This document shows positions 9,966 through 22,908 of a DNA stretch of 64,000 nucleotides, piece by piece (the stretch's first letter is position 1; the number at the start of each line of letters is the position of its first letter). Source of the DNA: Gloeopeniophorella convolvens (Eukaryota > Basidiomycota > Agaricomycetes > Russulales); assembly GCA_022496205.1 (NCBI GenBank), contig WTXD01000032.1:186001-250000 (forward strand), written 5' to 3'. Made by a program: the position numbers and the translations under genes. The notes beneath the pieces are model-generated. The model was not told where the DNA came from and ran no database searches. It was given only the letters and a program-made list of their open reading frames with translations.

Positions 9966-12900
9966 TCATAATTGCTGATATCGTGAAAGAGTAGGGTCCG
10001 CGCGCGGCGCGGACGGCGGGGACCGCGCGTCGGGGTGGACCAGACGGTTCGGCGGGAGCGGCGGGGGCAGCACGGGCGCGGACGTCCGCCGCGGCGCGCC
10101 TCTCGAGCGGCTTCTGGATCTGCGCTCGGGTTGCTGCGGGCCAGCCTCGGCGGTGGACCCCCGGCGCAAGGACGACGCAGGCCCCGCGGGGGACGTGCGC
10201 TCGTGCGTGCGCGACCTGCGTGAGCGGTGGGAGGCGGGCGGCGGGCTGAGCGGGGTGTGCAGCTCGTAGCATTGCTGCGGGCCGGCGGGCCACGACGGGC
10301 CATCAGAACGCGGCGACGCCGGCGGGGGCCCGGGGGCGCTTGGAGGCGTCGATGGAAACGTCGGGATGGCGAGGGAGTCCTCGGGGACGAGGTTGTCCTG
10401 GTGGTGAGCGGACTCGCGGCGGTGCGAGGAGCGGCGGCTGTTCCTAGGAGCGGGCGAGCGCGGCTGCTGCAGCGGCGACGAGGAAGCCACCGGCGAGCTG
10501 GGGAGATGCCACGCCGTGAGTTCGACAGGACGCGCGACATCCATCTGCTGCGTCAGCACCGCAGGCGGCGCAGTGAGGAGCACCTGCGTCCTGTGGGACA
10601 GCGACGACGGCGGCACGGCGGACGTGCCGCCCGACCGCGACGTGTGCCCGCCGGAGGAGCGCGGCGGCGAGCTCTGGAAGAGCCGGTCCAAGACGGTGTC
10701 CACACGGACGATGGGCGGGCGGCGGTCGGCGGTCGGCAATCCCGAAGTCGGAGCTGGCACTGCGTCCTGCGGGGCGCCGCGTTCGTCCCGCGTTTCCCAG
10801 TGCACCGGGAGCTGGAACACCTGCGCGCCGGGCGGGAGCAGCTGGCTCGCCCTGCGCTTGTCGCGGTAGGTCTGCAGGATGGATGATGGCGGCTGGTCGT
10901 CGTACACGCGTACATGTTGCTCCACGTCTCTGGAAGTGCGCCGGGAGCGAGACTGGCGCTTGGGTGGGGACGGCACCCGGGACGAGTCGTCGCGGTCCGG
11001 ATGGCCTTGGGAGACCCGGTCGTATGCGCTGCGCCACCATGATCGTTGTCTGCGCTCGTGCACGAAGCCTTCGCCGCTTTGATCTGCATCACCTACGGGC
11101 CCCACAATTAGGTCTTCGACATTATGGGCGATTCGGGATTTCTCAACTCACCGGAACGCCCGTAACCCCGCCTGTCGAGCTCGCGTTCAAACTGCACGCC
11201 CAAACCTTCGCTCCTCTCTCTCCTTGAGAGGCCGTATGCGTAGTCGTCTCCGACGCCGAGCCATTGGCGCTCGCCATCGACCTCGACCTCGACCACCCGG
11301 TCGACGACCACGGCGGGCTCCTTTTCCTCCGCATGGCATTCGCGCCACACCTGCATGCGGCTCTTGTCGAATGCACCTTCGAGGACCGCCGCGCGGCGGG
11401 CTAGTGGGTCCGTCTCGCGCCCACGCATGCGGTGCCACATGTGCACCCAGCCGCTGCGCAGTTCGCGGAAGGTCTCGCGGAAGTCCATGGCATGGACGAA
11501 CGAGCGGAGCCGTGGCGTCCGCTTGGCGTCGGGAGTGAGTGGGCGGTAGGGCTTGTAGCTGAATGCCTTGATATGGATGAAAGCAAACAGGCTGGGTAGA
11601 CGTTAGTAGGGTTCGAGCGCGAACGGCCGATTGAGCGGACCTCATCTCGAATGTCTCGAGAATCGCGCCCCAGCCGATGTTGATATCCTCGGCAGTCATG
11701 TAAGGGGTCTGCGATAGACAGTCAGATCCAGCAGCATTTCTTGGTGGGCGGCGTACATCTTTGACCACGCCGAACATGCTCAGCATGGACAGGAAGGTGG
11801 CTTGCCAGAATGTCAAGAATACTGACGAAACATGCGTCAATTGTCGGAAAGGGCCACCAGAGCAAAGCGACACGCACCAACAGCCTTTACAGAGAATAAC
11901 TTGAGTACAGGGCGACGCGGAGCCAACTCCTCCGCCACACAAAGGTACAGCTGAAGCAGGCAATACATGGCTATTGTGACACTTAACGAGATGATCAGCG
12001 TGATCTGCAAGAGAACCCTCGACATCAGCTCCGCGCCGTCAGTGAGAGGCAGCACTACGCACGTAGATATGGCCCCAGGCAGGAGACCAGGACTGCTCGC
12101 AATACCAGCCAATATAGTTCAGGACCACCGCGGCGAGCGTCGTCCTGCAGCGCTGCGTCAGCACCAGCACGAGAGCGCATATATGCAGGTACTGCAGCAC
12201 GCACGTGGGTCGGACAACACAGTACTGGAGAACACCCCATTTCATAAGCTGCAGGAAGAACAGCCCGTCCTGGTCGCGCATCAGCAAACGAGCCAGCCAG
12301 CGAGGTATGTGTGCTCACCTGCGGCTTCCACCGCACAAAACTGAGCGGGAGGACCCACTTCTTCGGGGGCTGCCCGCGCCTGCGCAGCTCCGCGTCGAGC
12401 TCCCCGGAGAGCCCGCGCCTGCGGAAGACGGCCTTTTGCTCCTCCAGGTCCGGGGAGAGATACGTGAGCAGCAGATAGAAGAAGGCCGTCAGCAGGATGG
12501 CTTCGTAGGCGTCGCGGACGAGGAGGAGCGGGGTGGAGTGGTTCTGTGTGGGTGCGGTTAGCTCGCGGGGGCTGGGTGCGAGGGTGGCGGAACGGACCCA
12601 GAAGAGGTACGATGCGAGGCTGATGGTCGCGTATATGGGCACCATGAGCAGCAGGCGGACGATGTCTACATGGCCGTACGCTCAATTACCGGCGTGCTCA
12701 AGCATATCAATCCGAGCTTACAGCGCTGCTCAAGTTTCTGCACGATACGTACGTCAGACACAGAGAGACGCATGCAACGCATGCACGCACATTGGTATAC
12801 CACTGCAGATGCTTGTTGATGAGCCAAAACGAGGCGACGCATGCGACGATGGTAAAGAAGCCCGAGACGATCCATCCTACATCGTGCGCTGCGGGGTAAT

Positions 12901-13043
12901 ATCACCTATGATCAGACCGCACGAGGCGCCAAAGATAACAGGCGCAATGACGCCGCACCTTGGAACACAATGTTGCCGTGCTGGAAGAGCGGCGGGCCCT
13001 CCTGGGGCGCGCGGGGCGGGAAGCAGGTGGCATTGGTAGACAT
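9966..13043 (-). CDS. DUF300 / organic solute transporter alpha-like membrane protein
   Basis: From ATG 13043 about ten exons encode a seven-helix membrane protein of the TMEM184/OST-alpha (DUF300) family, fused to a long disordered tail. Membrane segments seen include VGWIVSGFFTIVACVASFWL, a helix with IYATISLASYLFW, the AYEAILLTAFFYLLLTYLS helix, the QLMKWGVLQYCVVRP block, ITLIISLSVTIAMYCLLQLY, and VFLTFWQATFLSML. The TAEDINIGWGAILETFEM block is typical of the family. After the helices comes a charged cytosolic part (11480-11140) and a Ser/Pro/Arg-rich tail (11100-9966) of nearly 380 residues. Members act in vacuole, endosome or solute transport; the precise role here is unknown. The two most 5' introns and the join to the tail exon (near 11140-11105) are my least certain splice choices. 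Confidence 0.8.
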
Positions 13044-13220
13044 GTTGCCCGCGGAAATGCGGTAGTGCGATGTGATGGGGCGCAGGAGATCGTCAGTTCG
13101 TAAGGTCGTTAATCGTCGTGAATGTACTAGTGTAACAGGGTCCTTGTGTCGATGATGAGCAGATGTCGCGGGTCGACGGATGCCCGGCCGTGCGTCGAGC
13201 CCGGGATCGGGGTGGGCAGG

Positions 13221-13259
<39 letters not shown>

Positions 13260-13631
13260 GGTGTGAGGGCAGATGATGTCTATTGTGCTCCTGCGCCCGG
13301 GCTCGCTCCCAACGTCCGTGGCTCCTTCTTGGCGTCCCAATGCGGAAACTGCCAAGGAGCTTCACCGCGCACGTTTCCCGCTAACCTTTGCCAGGGTCAT
13401 CCTAGAGTCTGAGGCTGCGTCTTACAGTCGCGTGTGTACAACGGTACATACATAACACTATACTCTTCGTTTCTGTTACCACAATCGAGTACATACACGC
13501 ACCGACACAACACACAACCGCGAGCCGAATCAACCGCCCCGCCCACCGATCTCGCACCCGAACCGAACACCGAACACGGTCCACCGCAAAGTAAGCAAGC
13601 ACTGTTCTTTCGCAGCCACCGGGCCCCGCGC
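13044..13631. other. Intergenic between DUF300 gene and MAP kinase
   Basis: It holds the DUF300 promoter side and the 3' flank of the MAP kinase gene. A (GAC)n run lies at 13229-13257. No gene was recognised. Confidence 0.5.
13229..13257. repeat. (GAC)n trinucleotide run
   Basis: About nine GAC units in a row. It lies upstream of the DUF300 start and is not in a supported reading frame. Confidence 0.9.
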
Positions 13632-15523
<1,892 letters not shown>

Positions 15524-15747
15524 GGTGGTGGTGGTGAGAGAGGCCGATTAGAGGGTTCCTAGTAACAAAGTAGTTCGGCGGTCTGGGCACCGGGTTTGAT
15601 GGAGCCCATCGATTGATCTCACTCGCTCACTCCGCTCATCAAATCAGTTCAAATCGCCCCCTGATCTACAACAATAGACGCTAACATACCCTTCAACGAT
15701 ATGTAGAGTAACTAACAACGACTTTCAAGATATCGAACACAGAACAG

Positions 15748-18136
15748 CTACACCTGGGGCGGCTCGCAATCCCGCACGGCGCTGATGAACTGCCGCACCT
15801 TGTCCAGGTCCTTCCCCGCCCCGTCCGCCGTCTCCACCCCGCCGCTCACGTCCACCGCCCACGGCCTCACCGCCCGCACGGCCTCCCCCACATTCTCCGG
15901 CGTCAGCCCCCCGCCAGCACAACCGGCAGCGGCCCCGTGCCCGCCCCCGCCGCCTCGCCCGCATCCACGACGCGCCGCGCGAGCGTCCAGTCGAACGCCC
16001 GCCCGCCCCCGCCGCTCAGCGCCCCCGCCGCGGGCGCGGCGTCGAGCAGCACGTGCGCGTGCAGCCCGGGGCGCGCGACGCCGTCCAGCGCGCGCGCGGT
16101 GCCGTCGACGTGGAACGCGCGGATCACGGGCACGGGCAACTGCGCCGCCCACGCGAGCGGCTCCGCGCCGTGCAGCTGCACCGCGTCGAGCTGCGCCACG
16201 GCGACGCAGTGCTGCACAAACGCGAGCGGCTGGTCCTGGAACACGCCGACGACCAGCGGCCGTGCGGGCGCGTGCGACACGCGCCGCGCATGCGCGGCGA
16301 ACCACGGCTCGTTCGGGATAGCCACTGCGTCCGTCGGCGACGGTGCGCCGGCCGCCGCGGCGCTCGACGCGCGCAGCGAGCGCACGGCGGCGGCGATGGC
16401 CTGCGCCTGCTCAAGCGAGATGCAGCGCTTGCTGCGCGGCGCGAACATCAGCCCGAGCATGTCGGCGCCCGCGCCGGCCGCGAACAGCGCCTCCTGCGTG
16501 GTGCGGATGCCGCAGATCTTGACGAGCGGCGGCCACAGCGGCGGCAGCGCGGACGCGGCGGGCCAGTCGAGCAGCTCCGCGATGAACGCGCGCGTGTCGC
16601 GCGCGCGCATGAGCGCCTCGCCGACGAGCACAGCGCCGACGCCCTCCTGCACGTACTGCCGCACGTCCGCGGGGCCCGTGATGCCGCTCAGCGCGCACAG
16701 CACGACGTCGCCGTGGCCCGCGACCATGTCCGCGAGGCGCGAGGTCGTGCCCAGGTCGACGCTAAAGTCGTGCAGATTGCGGTTGTTCACGCCGATGACG
16801 CGCGCGCCGAGCGCGAGCGCGGCCTCCATCTCGCGCGCGTTGTTCACCTCCACGAGCGGCTCCATGCCGAGCGCGCGCGCGTAGTCGTACAGCGCGCGCA
16901 GGCGCGCGAGCGGCAGCATCGCGACGATCAGCAGCACCGTGTCCGCGCCGTGCAGCCGCGCCTCGGCGATCTGGTACTCGTCGAGGATAAAGTCCTTGCG
17001 CAGGATCGCGGGGCGGTCCGGCAGCGCGTCGATCGCCTGCCGCGCGAGGCGCATGTCGAGCAGCGTGCCCTTGAACCACGTCGGCTCGGTGAGCACGGAG
17101 ATCACGGACGCGCCGGAGAGTGCGTAGGTCAGGGCCTGCTGCGCCGCGTTGGCGGACATCGCGATCGGGCCCTTGGACGGGCTCGCGCGCTTGATCTCGG
17201 CCATGAGCGCGGGCGTTTTGCTCTTGAGCCGCGCGACGAGCGGGATCAGGGGCGGGGCGAGGTTGAGCGCGAGGAACGTGTCGATGTCCGTGGGCGTCGT
17301 GCCGGGCGTCGCCTTTGCAGCCTCGACGTCCTTGAGGCGCTGCGCGTAGATCTTTTCCAGCACGCTCGGGATCTTCTGGGTGATGGGCGTGGGTTTTCCG
17401 GTGGGCGTCTCGATGGCGAAGGGCGGAAGCGACTGATCGAGCACGCGTGAGAGCGGGTTCTCCTCCCAGCGCCCGCCCTTGAGCTCCAGGAAGTTGCGGA
17501 AAAGGTCATCGCCTCCCTCGGACAGGATGCTCTCGGGGTGGAACTGCACGGCCTCCATCGTGTAGACACGGTGGCGCACGCCCATGATGACACCGCTCTC
17601 TTCTGTTGATGCGGTGATGGCGAGGTCGGCGGGGAGCGACTTGACGTCCGCGCTCAGGGAGTGGTACCGGGTGGACTTGAAGCCCTGCGGGAGCCCGCGG
17701 AAGCAGCCGCGGTTGTCGTGCCTGACGCCGCTCAGCTTGCCGTGCATGATCTCGCCTGCATAGCTGCGGGACGGGCGTCAGCAAGCAGCCTGCTTGTGTC
17801 CCATGGCCAGACTGCGTACCCAATCTCCCCGCCGAACACATCCACGAGACATTCCAGGCCCATGCAGACGCCGAGGACGGGCACGCGCCCGGTGAAGTAG
17901 CGTATCGCGTCGCGCGAGATGCCAGAGTCCGTGATGGGGTGGCCGGGGCCGGGCGAGATGATGAGGGAGCGAATCTGGAGGAGCGAGAGGGCGTCCGACT
18001 CGATGGCGTCGTTGCGGATGACGGTCACGTCCGCGCCGAGGAGGGTGAGGTGCTGGTAGAGGTTCCATGTGAACGAGTCAAAGTTGTCGATCATGAGCAC
18101 GTCCAGCGGACGCGCGAGGTTTTCTGGCAGCGACAT
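15748..18136 (-). CDS. TRP1: Trifunctional tryptophan enzyme (GATase, IGP synthase, PRA isomerase), apparent frameshift near C-terminus
   Basis: Start 18136. The class I glutamine amidotransferase domain of anthranilate synthase comes first ([12 protein letters not shown], nucleophile in GVCMGLECL, and QFHPES), interrupted by one intron (about 17820-17758) that restores [10 protein letters not shown]. Indole-3-glycerol-phosphate synthase follows ([33 protein letters not shown]). Phosphoribosylanthranilate isomerase is last ([15 protein letters not shown]). The frame closes at 15903-15905 in a run of six G, one short of what is needed: adding one base would continue into LTPENV...VDVSGGVE and end at 15748. 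So either the isomerase lacks its last phosphate-binding segment or the assembly has lost a base. The three activities supply steps of tryptophan synthesis from chorismate. Confidence 0.9.
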
Positions 18137-20281
18137 GGTGACGGTGCAGAGGCGAGGTTTGGGTGGCGAGCGAGCCAGATAATAAACAGACGACTATGCC
18201 CCCGGAGTTGATTCATTATCAAGAGAAATCATCAATCGATCAAAGACGGCTGCTGTCGGCGGATTCGAAGCGATCACAAGATACCTATGGTTCGCCTATG
18301 TTTTTGGGAACGGTGAAAGACGAGAAACGGACGATTCGACAAACGGTGCAAGGGAAATGAGAGCGCTGAAGCACAATGATCGACTGATCATTCGGCGACG
18401 GTCTCCGAGTCCGACCGTCCGAGCTCACTGGGGCTCACCGGCACAGTGTTGAACACGCATTGCTCAATGCGAGTAAGTAATTTCGGTCGAGCTTAGAGGG
18501 GCATTCTATGCGCTGGCGCAGTGTTTCCCACTCCTCACAGAATCAAGGTACATGTGATCGTAGTAGCGGGTAAGACAAGTGTCGTGATATTTGTGCTACA
18601 ATGAACGTTCTCACTGACAACAGTCCTTGGCAATCTCTTAGAACAATGCGTCGTTACATAGTACCGGGTCTCTCCCACTGAAAGGGGTGGCTGCTTCTCC
18701 AACTCCATCCTTCGACCACACGGGATAAGGCGGTCTTCGTCCGGTTGTACCAACTACCGTGGCATCTTGCAGTTCTATCACTGCCTCATGCTCAGTCGCT
18801 AATGGGCTTATTGCGGATAACCGCCGGCCTGAGATGATTATGCGCACCGACATGGCTGCTGGAGAATCGGGTGCAACCTGATTCGCCCCCAGCTCAACCT
18901 AATAGCGTCAGCCTCCAGAGACCCGTTATAATGAACAGACAGGTAGCCACAAACAGAGCAAGATACTGTTGATCATCCGAGCCAACACACGCACGGACAT
19001 ATACAGAACTTGACGTATACACAACCCCGATCCGAGCTGCAGTGATTTTCGCGCGACATTAATAGTGGAAGTCAAGGTGGAGGCAACGCGGTGTGCCAGT
19101 GTCTGAGAGCCCGAGCTCGTAGTGAAGCAAGGGCTCTGCATCGAAACCCCGCGATAGGCCTGCCGGGTTTTGAGATAGAGGAAGTACACGAGGTGGACGG
19201 CAGGCCAACCCGCAGTGCCGATGCACTTCTTCTGGTTTAGAGCTTGGGAAGGCAACAGCAGATCAGCCACCTTTCCGGTAAGGCGCAAGGTTCTAATCGC
19301 GGAAGGTCTTTGCCCACTGTGGCGCTCCTGGTAACGTTTGATGGTACATGGATCCTTGAGCACCAGAAAAGGAGAACAAGACAACGAAGGGGAGGACAAG
19401 GCATGTCTGAGACGAGAAGAGTGCCTCGTGGAGAACGTGCGTGGGCAATTCCGCCGGCCGCGGGAATGATCGCGGCGCGTCGGAAGCATGGACTCTGGCG
19501 TTCTTATGCAGAGATGGAGGCAAGAATGCCTATCGGGTCAATATGTCGAGACGTTGTCAGGGCAACAATGTGCAGATGGGGGCCGTGGTGGGACGACCTC
19601 GTGGGTGACATCGCGAGGCTATAAGTGAAGGGATCAAGCTTCAAGGAGAGTGAAATGTTGCAGTCGTCATGAGCGCCTAGAGAATGATGTTTCGGCAGCT
19701 GGCGGGCGTCAGGGCGATGCCTCAGAGATTGCGAGGTCGGAAGGACGTCGTGCTCGTTGCCGGGCGGAATAAGCCCAGAAGCGGCTGGAAGAACATCTTG
19801 AGCGAGAGCTGGACAGGCCGCGACTGCGTCTGGGAGTGACCGCTACAAGTGATGGGCGGCAGCGTGCAGGGTGATGAACAGCGGGGTAATATGTCCGCTC
19901 GGTTTTTGGCACAGCCCAGCTGGCGTCGAGCAAACCAGCCTGGCAACGATCAGTCCGAGTAAGAAAGAGCACGCAGCGTTGCAGAGCGAGTCGTTATATA
20001 ACCCCTCGCTCGCCGTCCGTCACGCGAACGAACTTCCGCCCGGATTTCCGTCGTCTTCCGTCTTTCTTTCGTTCTCCTTTTGTCGACCCTTGTCGTCTTT
20101 TCTCACTTTCTTTTCACCCTTTCTTTTCTGCGTCTGGCACGCCGAGTCCCGCTTCCGCCTCGACCGACCGCTTGGCCCTCCGCACGCGCCCTGATAGACC
20201 ACAACAGCAATCTTACAACACTAATCTTATAGATCGCCTCCCCAGCATCCCTTCGTCCCTTTCATCCCACCACCCATCATC
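18137..20281. other. Long intergenic region upstream of NoxR
   Basis: About 2.1 kb between the divergent starts of TRP1 and noxR. I find no gene with recognisable protein features. A TATATAA lies at 19995-20001, and a long pyrimidine-rich stretch (about 20040-20165, runs of CTTTC and TTCTTT) leads to the noxR start, as is common in fungal promoters. A 187-codon frame on the minus strand (18926-19489) has no recognisable features. Confidence 0.5.
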
Positions 20282-22334
20282 ATGTCCCTCAAGGCTGAAC
20301 TCGAGACCTGGGCTGCCGCCCTCCAGGCTTACGACGAAGAGGACTTTGAGAAGAGTCTCGACATGTTTTCTGTCCGTCCCAGCTGCCCTTGTTCCCTTTG
20401 ACACCGTCCTCACGTTCTACTCCCCTCTGCAGCGCATCGCAGATTCCTCCAAGATACTCACGAACATGGGTCTCATCTACGCCACCCTAGGCGAGCACGA
20501 AGCTGCCGTCGAGCAGTTCGCCGCCGCGACCGGCCTCGATAACTACCTCGCCGTGGCGTGAGTGTTGTGCCTTGTCTTACCCTTTCATCATCTCATCCCC
20601 GACTCAGGTACTTCCAATGCGGCGTCTCCAACTTTTTGCTCGGCCGGTATGAGCTCTCCGCCAAGGATTTCGAAGATGCTCTGCTATATTTGCGAGGAAA
20701 TCAGTCCATGTATGCGCTCATCTGTCTCGTCGTTTTCGTCGTCGTTGACGTGTCCCCTTCAGCGACTATACCCAGCTCGGTCTCGCGTTTAAACTCTACT
20801 CTGCTGAGGTTCTCTTCAATCAGGGCATGTCGTTATTTTGCCCTTATATGCGCCACTCTGACAATTCGCTCTAGGGCTCTCTTTGATCTACCTGGGCAAG
20901 ACGCAGGAAGGCTTGGCCCACCTCGAGGATGCTGTCAAGGAAAAGACGACTGAGGAGCACAATGTTATTGATGAAGCCATCCGCGACCGCGGAGAGGGCT
21001 ACACCGTTTTCAGCATCGTGCGCCTTCCCCGTTCCCAGCGCTTGCACAAACTCTTACCCTCCCTTTGCGCAGCCCGTCGGCATTCTTTACCGACCATCGG
21101 AGGCCAAGCTCAAAAACGCAAAGACCCGCGACTTTTTGGGAAAGGCTGTAAGTGCGCACAGCCGCCATGACAACATACCTGCTTACTGCGTTTCAGAAAC
21201 TCGTTGCTTCTGAGAATCCTAACGAGGCTTACACTACCTTCACCGGTGTCACGCGCCTGCGCCAGGGCGTGACTCCCCAGGGTGTGTGGGTGGATCCGCA
21301 GCCCGGCGAGGATGGCGCGCTCGCCCGCGCCGCGACCACCGGCCGTATCAGTGCGTACCGCATTCCTTACGCTTGGAGATGAATTCGGGCTCACCCGTCA
21401 ACATCAGGGGGCCCCGATTTGGACGTGCCACCGCCCAGCGGCACCCTCGCGCGGTCAAAGACGACCATCAACGTCCCGGCCAACGCCCGCGAGCGCATCA
21501 TGGCCGCCACTGCCGGCGCAGCGGGCGTAGCTGCTTCTTCCCAGCCGACGTCTCCCCGGGGCGCGACAGGCCCTCCGGCCGCAGCGAGCCTCGCTCGCAG
21601 TAATACCTCTATCACCCCTGGCCGCCCTGGCGGCGCAGGTCTCCCCGTGCGCGGCCTCAGCGTGCGCCGACCTGGGCCCGACGACGCCGGAGCCCCACCC
21701 CCCAAGCCCCCCAGTGCGTAGATGCGCCACACAATCCGATCTTGAATGTGACTAAATTATACACTTCCTTGCAGAGGCCTCCCCCTCTAACCCCCGCATG
21801 ACCGAGTTCTACGATTCGTTCGTCGACTCGTACTCCGATCAGCCCGCGCCGCCCGTCCCCTCACCCGCGGGCGGCGACCGCGTCGCAAACTGGGCGCGCA
21901 ACGCAGGCGGGCCGCCGCCCGCACGCGCGATGAGCACGTACGGCGGCTCGACGCGCTCGGGCACGATCAAGCGGCGCGTGACGCGGCGCGCGGCGGCGAG
22001 CGTGTACGACGAGGACGAGGAGGGCTACGTGACCGGCTCGGGCGAGTGGGACGAGGTGTTCGAGCTGACCAAGATCCGCGTGAAGATCCACTTTGAGGAC
22101 GACGTGCGCGGGATGGCGCTCGACCCCGAGACGCCGTTCGCCGAGTTCATGCAGCGCGTCGCGGACAAGTTCGAGACGAACCCGCGCGCGCTCGCGCTCA
22201 AGTTCCGCGACGAGGACGGCGGGAAGGTGACGCTGCGCGACGAGAGCGACTACGAGCTCGCGATCGAGACGGCGCGCGAGAGCGCCAAGGGCAAGCCCGA
22301 GGGCAAACTCGAGCTCTGGTGCGAGGCCAAGTAG
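20282..22334 (+). CDS. noxR: NoxR, p67phox-like regulator of NADPH oxidase
   Basis: Start ATG 20282; about nine exons. The N-terminal half is a TPR array: residues around ILTNMGLIYATLGEHEAAVEQF and YFQCGVSNFLLGRYELSAKDF, then the DYTQLGLAFKLYSAEVLFNQG repeat. A conserved segment FYDSFVDSYSDQ follows a Pro/Ser/Ala-rich linker. The last exon ends in a PB1-type domain (KIRVKIHFEDDVRGMAL ... LKFRDEDGGKVTL), as in fungal NoxR, and the stop is at 22332-22334. NoxR binds Rac through its TPRs and activates NoxA/NoxB to make superoxide for differentiation and hyphal growth; this is family knowledge. No SH3 domain is seen, as expected for the fungal form. Confidence 0.88.
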
Positions 22335-22908
22335 CCCGTAGTCCGCGCCGCGGCTGGGGTGTGCAATATAGGTTGTTGGGCTGTCGGGGGGCGTCATCTG
22401 TATGTTGTATCTGTTTTGCGTCTGGGAATCGCGGCTTTCGTTACTCGTTTTTTTTTTCCCGCTCTTCTGTGCTACTCTTACTGTCATCGCTGCGGCGCAC
22501 TGGCGTGTCCGCGCGAATAACCACCAATCTCTAATTTTACACCGTCGCGGGCGCTGGCCCTGCGTAATGCTCAATGTCCAGAGTGCAAAAATAGCTGCTC
22601 TGCAGGGCCACGGAAGGGTGTGTGCTATGTTTGGAACAGGCTAACTGCGATCAAGAACGAAACGCTGTACTTTATTGATAGTGGTATTATTGGATATCGC
22701 CGTGCGGGGACAATGGTGATGGAACAAACAGACAGGCAGGTGACAGGTTGCGGGATGCGGCTATGAACAGGATCGAGGTATGCGTGCGTGCGTAGAGTGC
22801 GCAGATATCCGAATGACAAGTTAAGAAGAAAAAGAAAAAAAACCCAGATAGAGTACACCAATATGCTGCTAAACGCCTCCCCAAGAGAGCTGGTGGGTCA
22901 ACGTACGT
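22335..22908. other. Intergenic, convergent 3' ends
   Basis: It lies between the stops of noxR and the Ams2/SPT21-like gene. Short T-rich and A-rich runs (22447-22456 and 22828-22840) are visible; no gene was recognised. Confidence 0.5.

Noticed and set aside
18926..19489. 187-codon minus-strand frame in the TRP1-noxR interval
   Set aside because: It has an ATG but no domain, no motif and an ordinary composition for chance; nothing supports translation.
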